Origin: Streptomyces albiflavescens | GTDB taxonomy: Bacteria > Actinomycetota > Actinomycetes > Streptomycetales > Streptomycetaceae | Length of the DNA stretch: 64,000 nt | Reading direction: 5' to 3' | Assembly (NCBI RefSeq): GCF_014645835.1 | Contig: NZ_BMMM01000024.1 | Coordinates: 90,735 to 154,734 of the forward strand | In this document: in pieces, positions 58,341 through 64,000 of the stretch | How positions within the stretch are numbered: position 1 is the first letter of the stretch | Layout of the letters: each line of letters starts with the position of its first letter | The notes under the pieces: model-generated | The model's input: the letters and a program-made list of their open reading frames with translations, nothing else | Database searches by the model: none | What the model was told of the DNA's origin: nothing | Position numbers and translations under genes: made by a program

Positions 58341-59171
58341 CTACAGACGGTCCAGGACCTGCGTCAGAAGCTCGCCCATGCGGGCGGCCGAGTCGCGTCC
58401 GGCCTGGAGGACCTCTTCGTGGTTCAGGGGCTCGCCCGTCATGCCGGCGGCGAGGTTGGTGACCAGGGAGATGCCCAGCACCTCGGCGCCCGCCTCACGC
58501 GCGGCGATGGCCTCGAGGGTCGTCGACATGCCGACGAGGTCCGCACCGATGACCCGAGCCATCCGGATCTCGGCCGGTGTCTCGTAGTGCGGCCCGGGGA
58601 ACTGGGCGTAGACGCCCTCCTCCAGGGTGGGGTCGACCTCCTTGCACAGGGCCCGCAGACGGGGCGAGTACAGGTCGGTGAGGTCCACGAAGTTCGCCCC
58701 GACGATCGGCGACGTCGCCGTCAGGTTGATGTGGTCGCTGATCAGCACCGGCTGACCGGGGCGCATGCCCTCGCGCAGACCACCGCAGCCGTTGGTCAGC
58801 ACGATGGTCTTGCAGCCGGCGGCGACGGCGGTCCGCACGCCGTGCGCGACGGCGGCGACCCCGCGGCCTTCGTAGTAGTGGGTGCGCCCCAGGAAGACCA
58901 GGGCCCGCTTGTCGCCGATCTTGTACGAGCGGACCTTGCCGCCGTGGCCCTCGACCGCCGGCGCGGGGAACCCGGGCAGCTCGGTGACCTGGAACTCGGC
59001 CTCGGGGGAGCCGAGCGCGTCCACGGCCGGGGCCCAGCCGGAGCCCATCACGAGGGCGACGTCGTGGGTCTCGGCGCCCGTGAGCTCACGCAGGCGCGCG
59101 GCGGCGGCGTCGGCGGCGGCGTAGGGGTCGCCCTGGATGTCGTCCGGAAGAAGAGATGCGTTCACGCGCAT
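58341..59171 (-). CDS. punA: Purine nucleoside phosphorylase (trimeric type)
   Basis: This 276-residue enzyme of the trimeric PNP family phosphorolyses inosine and guanosine and their deoxy forms. Landmarks are ALVMGSGWAPAVDALG, LVFLGRTHYYEGRG (phosphate and His), IVLTNGCGGLREGM, YAQFPGPHYETPAEIRM and LVGMSTTLEAIAAREAG with VTNLAAG. Typical length. ATG 59171 lies 19 bp after the perfect regulon palindrome. It supplies ribose-1-phosphate to the phosphomutase encoded next. Confidence 0.95.
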   Translation of the reverse strand: MRVNASLLPDDIQGDPYAAADAAAARLRELTGAETHDVALVMGSGWAPAVDALGSPEAEFQVTELPGFPAPAVEGHGGKVRSYKIGDKRALVFLGRTHYYEGRGVAAVAHGVRTAVAAGCKTIVLTNGCGGLREGMRPGQPVLISDHINLTATSPIVGANFVDLTDLYSPRLRALCKEVDPTLEEGVYAQFPGPHYETPAEIRMARVIGADLVGMSTTLEAIAAREAGAEVLGISLVTNLAAGMTGEPLNHEEVLQAGRDSAARMGELLTQVLDRL

Positions 59172-59190
59172 GAGCGTAGCTGGTCCAGGC

Positions 59191-59202
59191 CTACGCGCGT
59201 AG
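59191..59202. promoter_or_regulatory. Nucleoside-regulon operator before the PNP gene (perfect)
   Basis: CTACGCGCGTAG, 20 bp upstream of the PNP start on the minus strand, at the same distance as in deoC and within 3 bp of that in add. Confidence 0.8.
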
Positions 59203-59377
59203 ATGGCAAGCTCACGGTCTTGCGATCGTTGTCTTGTCGTTTCCAACAAGGAGCGACGGAGGGAGGGGCGGAGCCGACTCGACGGGCCGAACGGGTGGGC
59301 GGTGGGAAAGCGTGGGGCAACATGGGAAAACGCGGTAAAACGCGCGGCGGAGCCGCGAAAAGGGTGCCCGTCGGACA

Positions 59378-59487
59378 GGCCGATCGGGTGGGCGGGTAGG
59401 CGGACCCGCCGCGGAGCGGCGCGGCAGACTGCCTGCTCAGCGGGCCGATCGGGTGGGCGGGTGGCTGAATCCCGCCGCGGAGCGGCG
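59378..59487. repeat. 65-bp imperfect direct repeat with hairpins
   Basis: GGCCGATCGGGTGGGCGG occurs at 59378 and 59443, each followed by CGCCGC-GGA-GCGGCG hairpins (59407-59421, 59473-59487). It lies in the PNP/gamma-glutamylcyclotransferase spacer (59172-59510), which holds no gene. Confidence 0.8.
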
Positions 59488-59510
59488 CGGCAGGCCCGCA
59501 CGGGCACCCC

Positions 59511-59948
59511 TCAGCAAGGCCGCTTGCGGAGCTCCATGACGTAGTCGTGCGGCGCCCCCGCCGACTCCGCCGCGTCGGCGATCTCCCCGAGGTACCGCGC
59601 CGAGGGGAGCCCCCCCTCGTACCCGTTCAGTACGTACACCCACGCCGGTTCCTCCCCCTCCAGCGTGTGCACACGTACGCGCATGCGCCGGTATATGTCG
59701 AGGCCCACGCCCTCCCACCGGTCCATGGAGTCCTCGTCCAGGGGTGCGATGTCGTACAGCGCCACGAAGACCTGGGAGCGCGGTGCCTCGACGATCGTCG
59801 CGAGCGCGCCTTCCCAGCCCATGTGCTCGCCCCCGAACGTCAGCCGCCAGCCGTTCAGCCAGCCGGTGGCACGCAGCGGCGAATGCGGAGCGCGGCGCGT
59901 CATGAGCCGCGGGTCGAGATTGCCGGCGTACGCGGCGTAGAGCGACAT
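59511..59948 (-). CDS. Gamma-glutamylcyclotransferase-like (AIG2/GGCT) protein
   Basis: This 145-residue GGCT-fold protein has a nucleotide-like first loop LYAAYAGNLDPRLM (YxxxGxN type), GWRLTFGGEHMGWEGALATI, VFVALYDIAPLDEDSMDRWEG (catalytic-type Glu or Asp) and VYVLNGYEGGLPSARYLGEIADAAES. Family members cleave gamma-glutamyl amines or act on glutathione-like molecules; in Streptomyces the role is unknown. ATG 59948. It is divergent from lpdA with about 107 bp between starts. Confidence 0.85.
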   Translation of the reverse strand: MSLYAAYAGNLDPRLMTRRAPHSPLRATGWLNGWRLTFGGEHMGWEGALATIVEAPRSQVFVALYDIAPLDEDSMDRWEGVGLDIYRRMRVRVHTLEGEEPAWVYVLNGYEGGLPSARYLGEIADAAESAGAPHDYVMELRKRPC

Positions 59949-60055
59949 GGGGACGAGGGTACGACAGGTACACGTACGCCTCTCGCGTAACAGAAGCACC
60001 TCGGATGCAAGGACTTCGGGCCCCTGGGCGGAAGCACCTTGAAGCGTGCGGGACA

Positions 60056-61504
60056 ATGGAGTACGTGACTCGGATCGTGATCATTGGTGGCGGACCCGGC
60101 GGATATGAAGCGGCGCTGGTGGCCGCGCAGCTCGGCGCGGAGGTGACCGTCGTCGACTGCGACGGTCTGGGCGGGGCGTCGGTGCTCACCGACTGCGTGC
60201 CGTCGAAGACCCTTATCGCTACGGCTGAGGTGATGACCACCTTCGACTCCTCGTACGAGGAGCTGGGGATCATCGTCGCCGACGACACGCCACCCATGGA
60301 GCAGGCGGCCCGGGTCGTGGGCGTCGATCTCGGCAAGGTCAACCGCCGTGTGAAGCGCCTGGCGCTCGCGCAGTCGCACGACATCACGGCCTCGGTGACG
60401 CGCGCCGGCGCCCGCGTACTGCGCGGTCGCGGCCGGCTCGAAGGCATGCAGGCCCTGGACGGCTCGCGCAAGGTCGTCGTACGCGCCGCGGACGGCACGG
60501 AGGAGACACTCACCGCCGACGCCGTCCTCATCGCCACCGGCGGTCACCCCCGAGAGCTCCCCGACGCCCAGCCCGACGGCGAGCGCATCCTGAACTGGAC
60601 CCAGGTGTACGACCTCGACGAGCTGCCCGAGGAGCTCATCGTGGTCGGTTCCGGTGTCACCGGCGCCGAGTTCGCCGGCGCCTACCAGGCGCTCGGCTCC
60701 AAGGTCACCCTCGTCTCGTCCCGCGACCGTGTGCTGCCCGGCGAGGACCCGGACGCCGCCGCCGTCCTGGAGGACGTGTTCCGCCGCCGCGGCATGAACG
60801 TCATGGCGCGTTCCCGCGCCGAGTCCGCCAAGCGGGTCGGCGACCGCGTCGAGGTCACGCTCTCCGACGGCCGGGTCATCAGCGGCTCGCACTGCCTGAT
60901 GGCCGTCGGCGCGATTCCGAACAGCAGCGGGATGGGCCTGGAGGAGGCCGGGGTCAAGGTCAGGGACTCCGGGCACATCTGGACCGACAAGGTCTCGCGC
61001 ACGACCGCTCCCGGCGTGTACGCGGCCGGTGACGTGACCGGCATCTTCGCCCTCGCGTCCGTCGCCGCCATGCAGGGACGTATCGCCATGTACCACTTCC
61101 TGGGCGACGCGGTGGCCCCCCTGAACCTGAAGACGGTCTCGTCCAACGTCTTCACCGACCCGGAGATCGCCACCGTCGGCTACTCGCAGGCCGATGTCGA
61201 CGCGGGCAAGATCGACGCCCGGGTCGTCAAGCTCCCCCTCCTGCGCAACCCGCGCGCCAAGATGCAGGGCATCCGCGACGGCTTCGTCAAGATCTTCTGC
61301 CGCCCCGGCACCGGCATTGTGGTGGGCGGTGTCGTCGTGGCTCCGCGCGCCTCGGAACTGATCCATCCGATCTCGATCGCGGTCGACAACAATCTGACGG
61401 TCGAACAGATCGCGAACGCGTTCACCGTGTACCCCTCCCTGTCGGGCTCGATCGCCGAGGTGGCCCGGCAGTTGCACACCCGGAAGACCGCGGGCGAGGG
61501 CTGA
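60056..61504 (+). CDS. lpdA: LpdA-type NAD(P)H-quinone dehydrogenase (flavoprotein disulfide reductase family)
   Basis: This is a 482-residue flavoprotein. It has FAD-binding IVIIGGGPGGYEAALVAAQLG, NAD-binding IVVGSGVTGAEFAGAYQALG, second FAD motif APGVYAAGDVTG, and dimerisation domain VFTDPEIATVGYSQADVDAG. The redox-active CxxxxC is degenerate: GGASVLTDCVPSKT has Ser instead of the first Cys, as in M. tuberculosis LpdA (Rv3303c), which reduces quinones and not lipoamide. ATG 60056 is used; GTG 60065 (GGAG just before) is an alternative. No lipoyl enzymes are adjacent. Confidence 0.92.
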   Translation: MEYVTRIVIIGGGPGGYEAALVAAQLGAEVTVVDCDGLGGASVLTDCVPSKTLIATAEVMTTFDSSYEELGIIVADDTPPMEQAARVVGVDLGKVNRRVKRLALAQSHDITASVTRAGARVLRGRGRLEGMQALDGSRKVVVRAADGTEETLTADAVLIATGGHPRELPDAQPDGERILNWTQVYDLDELPEELIVVGSGVTGAEFAGAYQALGSKVTLVSSRDRVLPGEDPDAAAVLEDVFRRRGMNVMARSRAESAKRVGDRVEVTLSDGRVISGSHCLMAVGAIPNSSGMGLEEAGVKVRDSGHIWTDKVSRTTAPGVYAAGDVTGIFALASVAAMQGRIAMYHFLGDAVAPLNLKTVSSNVFTDPEIATVGYSQADVDAGKIDARVVKLPLLRNPRAKMQGIRDGFVKIFCRPGTGIVVGGVVVAPRASELIHPISIAVDNNLTVEQIANAFTVYPSLSGSIAEVARQLHTRKTAGEG

Positions 61505-61671
61505 GGCGTATCGCCGACTCCTCGCTGGTCACGGGGAGTTGTCGACCATTCGTACGGCGTAGGCGGCGCGAGTAGGCGCATATACCACTTCACGCCCTGC
61601 CATGCGAACAACTTCTGTTATTCGGCGCAAACTGCTGAAAGCAGACGGTCGTTGGGGTTACTGTCAGTTTC

Positions 61672-62640
61672 GTGTTCGCTGCAGAACGTCGCCAATTGAT
61701 CCTCGAAATGGTGCGAGCGAATGGGGCCGTGTCGCTCCGTGAGCTCGCCCGTGTCGTCCAGACCTCCGAAGTGACCGTACGGCGGGACGTGCGCGCACTG
61801 GAGGCAGAAGGACTCCTCGACCGCCGGCACGGCGGTGCGGTATTGCCGGGCGGGTTTACGCGGGAGTCCGGCTTTCCGCAGAAATCGCATCTCGCGACCG
61901 CCGAGAAGACGGCCATCGCCGATCTCGCCGCGGGTCTCGTCGAAGAGGGCGAGGCCATCGTGGTGGGCGCGGGTACGACCACGCAGGAGCTGGCTCGCCG
62001 GCTCGCGCGAGTGCCCGGGCTGACCGTCGTCACCAACTCCCTCCTGGTGGCACAGGCGTTGGCCCACGCCAACCGTGTGGAAGTCGTGATGACCGGCGGC
62101 ACCCTGCGCGGTTCCAACTACGCCCTGGTCGGCTCCGGTGCCGAGCAGTCCCTCCAGGGGCTGCGGGTCTCCCGGGCCTTCCTCTCCGGGAGCGGGCTGA
62201 CCGCCGAGCGCGGGCTCTCCACGTCCAACATGCTGTCGGCCTCGGTCGACCGCGCGCTGGTCCAGGCCGCCGCCGAGGTCGTCGTGCTCGCCGACCACAC
62301 CAAGCTCGGCACCGACACGATGTTCCAGACCGTGCCGACCGACTTGATCACTCACCTGGTCACGGACGAGCCCCCCGGGCACGACGACCGCGCGGTCACC
62401 GAACTGCAGGCCCTGGCCGACCAGGGCGTACAGATCGCGGTGGCCGGGTCATCGGCCTCGGGCGGCGCGGGAGGCGATCCCGTCCCGGCGGGGCGCCAGT
62501 CACGCCGGGACGTACCGCTCCCCGGTCCCCGCCGCGGCCAGCCGATCCCCGGTGCGGGCCCCCAACTGCGCAGCGCCAGCGCCTTGGGCGACCAGCCCCA
62601 GCCGGAACGCGCCAGGGTGGCCGACCTGCGCCGCCGCTGA
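61672..62640 (+). CDS. DeoR/GlpR-family transcriptional regulator
   Basis: This is a 322-residue repressor-type protein. It has an N-terminal winged HTH (residues 1-55: RRQLILEMVRANGAVSLREL, SEVTVRRDVRALEAEGLLDR) and the DeoR sugar-phosphate sensor domain (about 75-235: AIVVGAGTTTQELARRL, VVMTGGTLRGSNYALVGSGAE, VVVLADHTKLGTDTMF). A Pro/Gly/Arg-rich tail of about 75 residues has no fold. GTG 61672 has a weak ribosome site. It is the nearest candidate regulator for the CTACGCGCGTAG operons, since DeoR-type proteins sense deoxyribose-5-phosphate or similar; this link is unproven. Confidence 0.9.
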   Translation: MFAAERRQLILEMVRANGAVSLRELARVVQTSEVTVRRDVRALEAEGLLDRRHGGAVLPGGFTRESGFPQKSHLATAEKTAIADLAAGLVEEGEAIVVGAGTTTQELARRLARVPGLTVVTNSLLVAQALAHANRVEVVMTGGTLRGSNYALVGSGAEQSLQGLRVSRAFLSGSGLTAERGLSTSNMLSASVDRALVQAAAEVVVLADHTKLGTDTMFQTVPTDLITHLVTDEPPGHDDRAVTELQALADQGVQIAVAGSSASGGAGGDPVPAGRQSRRDVPLPGPRRGQPIPGAGPQLRSASALGDQPQPERARVADLRRR

Positions 62641-62733
62641 CCCCTCCCCCAAGGGCGGGAGGGGCGGGCGGATTCGGGCCCCGAAGTGACCGCGATGTGC
62701 GGCTTCACGTGGCCTGAATTGCCGAAGGACACC

Positions 62734-63360
62734 TCAGGGCTTCAGGCCCCGTAGCGTCAGGGTCAGGAGCCGGTCGGCCAGTTGCGGCTCGTCCGGGGTC
62801 TCCTCGGCCGCCAGTGCGATGGCGTTGGTCAGTTGGAGTAGGTCGCCGATCGACACGTCGGGGCGTACCGCGCCCGCCTCCTGTGCGCGGAGCAGCAGGG
62901 CGCTGCCCGCCTCGCGCATCGGGCTGCTGCACCGCGCGAGATCCGAACCGTCGTCCTGAGAGGCCGACATGAGGGCGCGGGAGAGGCCGCGGTATTCGCT
63001 CGCGTGGCTGATGATGTCGCGCAGCCAGTCCACGAGGGCGGCGCACGGCTGCGGGGCGCCGAGGAGTTCGCGCGAGCGGGCCAGCAGCTCGTCGACCGCG
63101 TCCTCGAAGACCGCGCTCATGAGGGCGTGCCGATTCGGGAAGTGGCGGTAGAGCGTGCCGATTCCCACGCCCGCGCGCCGGGCCACGTCCTCCAGGGACG
63201 CACCGGTGCCGTGCTCGGCGAAGGCGGACCGCGCCTCGGTGAGCAGCCGTTCGTAGTTGCGCCGGGCGTCTGCGCGCATGGCGCGCGGCACCGCGGCGTT
63301 CTCCACGGGCCCGTGTGCCCCCGCTCTCTCCGGTGCGGTCGCGCCCGCCATGGCATCCAC
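62734..63360 (-). CDS. TetR/AcrR-family regulator
   Basis: This 208-residue regulator has its HTH at about residues 40-90: RLLTEARSAFAEHGTGASLEDVARRAGVGIGTLYRHFPNRHALM in pieces, which is the usual TetR pattern. The C-terminal ligand domain is helical (LVDWLRDIISHASEYRGLS; LLQLTNAIALAAEE). The start is GTG 63360 with GGAG about 8 nt upstream; ATG 63351 is an alternative. A MITE-like element lies 93 bp ahead of the start and may have separated it from its original promoter. Target genes unknown. Confidence 0.9.
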   Translation of the reverse strand: MDAMAGATAPERAGAHGPVENAAVPRAMRADARRNYERLLTEARSAFAEHGTGASLEDVARRAGVGIGTLYRHFPNRHALMSAVFEDAVDELLARSRELLGAPQPCAALVDWLRDIISHASEYRGLSRALMSASQDDGSDLARCSSPMREAGSALLLRAQEAGAVRPDVSIGDLLQLTNAIALAAEETPDEPQLADRLLTLTLRGLKP

Positions 63361-63452
63361 CTGCCCTCTCCTGCCGCGCGGCTGCGGTCCAGCATGCCAT
63401 CGGGGGCTCCCGAGCGGCCTCCCCGGGCCGAGTGAAAGCCGCACCTGCTTCT

Positions 63453-63689
63453 CTAGGGCCTGTCGTCACATTCCCGTCTGCCCCGCGACGCCTGGCACGC
63501 TCCCCCACTGCCTTAACGGCGTGGGAGGTGCCCCCACTCGCCGCACCGGGCGAAAGCCCAAGTACGTCCAGTACGAGGACTTCCGCCCGGCACTCCCCCA
63601 GCCTTCGGCCGGGGGGACCCCCAGAGCACGCACCAGACGCCGCGGGGCCGCCCTTCGGGCGACGACGGGAATGTGACGACAGGCCCTAG
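63453..63689. mobile_element. MITE-like element, 237 bp with 26-bp terminal inverted repeats
   Basis: The left end 63453-63478 (starting CTAGGGCCTGTCGTCACATT) and the right end 63664-63689 (its exact reverse complement) are perfect 26-bp inverted repeats. The interior has several GC-rich hairpins and no sound coding frame. The repeat sequence is one I associate with a widespread Streptomyces IS5-type derivative. CTAG at both outer edges may be part of the termini or a target duplication. It separates the TetR gene from the carboxylase gene end. Confidence 0.9.
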
Positions 63690-63749
63690 TGCGTCGCGTC
63701 GGTTTGCCCCGCCCGCACATCGTGGCTCGCCCCCGCACATCGCTTTGTC

Positions 63750-63792
63750 TGTGCATTTATATACCTTTTGCTCATCTTTAATCCGCAGTTAC
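63750..63792. other. AT-rich patch between MITE and terminator
   Basis: About 40 bp including TTTATATACC and CATCTTTAATCC stand out in a GC-rich chromosome. It may be the displaced promoter of the TetR gene (reading leftward TATAAA at about 63760). No gene is seen. Confidence 0.35.
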
Positions 63793-63843
63793 GCCCCTTG
63801 ATGGAGCAGCGGCGGGGGGAGAGCCCTGGGGACGGGAGAGAGC

Positions 63844-63886
63844 GAAGCGCCCGGCGGACTGACTGCTGCAGTCCGCCGGGCGCTTC
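63844..63886 (-). terminator. Hairpin terminator of the carboxylase gene
   Basis: A perfect 18-bp stem starting GAAGCGCCCGGCGGACTG with a 7-nt loop lies 26 bp beyond the carboxylase stop codon on the minus strand. Confidence 0.9.
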
Positions 63887-63911
63887 GGGATGTCACAAGG
63901 AGACTCGCGTA

Positions 63912-64000
63912 TCAGTCCTTGATCTCGCAGATGGCGGCGCCGGAGGTGACGGAGGCGCCGACTTCGGCGCTGAGGCCCTTGATGGTGCCGGAGCGGTGGG
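63912..64000 (-). CDS. accA2: Biotin-carrying acyl-CoA carboxylase alpha subunit, C-terminal end only
   Basis: The last 28 codons (HRSGTIKGLSAEVGASVTSG then AAICEIKD) match the end of a biotinyl/lipoyl carrier domain, just after the expected biotin-Lys motif which lies outside the window. In Streptomyces this is the AccA-type alpha chain (biotin carboxylase plus carrier) of acetyl/propionyl-CoA carboxylases. The rest of the gene runs past the window edge. The symbol follows the S. coelicolor gene at the equivalent place and is an inference. Confidence 0.8.
   Translation of the reverse strand, partial: HRSGTIKGLSAEVGASVTSGAAICEIKD

Noticed and set aside
59000..59170. A start for PNP far upstream through the 65-bp repeats
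   Set aside because: The longer frame would read through the operator and repeat region; ATG 59171 matches family length.

Overview
The window reads as Streptomyces chromosome. It has very high G+C with near-saturated GC3, frequent GTG starts, many ATGA/GTGA/TGATG gene overlaps, perfect GC-rich hairpin terminators, and a recognisable afsQ1-afsQ2/sigQ locus. I know this gene order best from S. coelicolor, where comparable genes lie between the acyl-CoA mutase and accA2 regions. This window carries extra material relative to that memory. I could not run any database search, so family names rest on motif recognition.

Layout. (1) 1-5.7 kb: a peptidoglycan-binding lipoprotein cut by the window edge, a B12-dependent acyl-CoA mutase catalytic subunit, a Uma2-type nuclease, a LeuE-like exporter, and a divergent FAD monooxygenase/TetR pair with twin operators. 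(2) 5.7-15.6 kb: a cell-envelope sugar-acid polymer locus. It encodes a TylF-like methyltransferase, an O-acyltransferase, two polysialyltransferase-like enzymes, a GT2, a DUF6716-type GT-B enzyme, a NeuA-HAD phosphatase fusion and NeuB. With no NeuC or NeuD present, Kdn-type (teichulosonic acid-like) polymer synthesis is the best inference. A PHO-box-like triple repeat lies in its divergent promoter. (3) 15.7-26.9 kb: an unusual Pst-like operon (PstC, PstA, PstS, two further large secreted binding-type proteins, a sortase-fold protein missing both the catalytic His and Cys, and PstB). This is the strongest candidate for an undescribed system. (4) 27.2-35.7 kb: an M20 amidohydrolase, then a nucleoside uptake and salvage operon (BMP lipoprotein, ABC ATPase with an apparent ATC start, two permeases, cytidine deaminase, thymidine phosphorylase). 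(5) 35.8-43.3 kb: STAS protein, ECF sigma factor with SnoaL-like tail, MFS/LysR pair, alpha/beta hydrolase, adenosine deaminase, small secreted protein, PspC and VanZ proteins. (6) 43.5-47.7 kb: lipoprotein, afsQ2, afsQ1, sigQ. (7) 47.8-59.9 kb: two truncated gene pieces meeting at about 48.57 kb, uridine kinase, small secreted protein, two aldehyde dehydrogenase-family genes plus deoC, PH-domain protein, a frameshifted membrane-protein remnant, GT-C mannosyltransferase, phosphosugar mutase, purine nucleoside phosphorylase, gamma-glutamylcyclotransferase-like protein. (8) 60.0-64.0 kb: LpdA-type quinone reductase, DeoR regulator, TetR regulator, a 237-bp MITE-like element, and the 3' end of a biotin-dependent carboxylase gene.

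How the genes work together. The salvage genes look like one regulon. The 12-bp palindrome CTACGCGCGTAG is perfect just upstream of add, deoC and the PNP gene. It has one mismatch before the ABC ATPase and two before the BMP lipoprotein. Uptake, deamination, phosphorolysis (deoA, PNP), ribose-phosphate isomerisation (phosphomutase), DeoC cleavage and acetaldehyde oxidation (aldehyde dehydrogenase) would form a complete nucleoside-to-central-carbon route.
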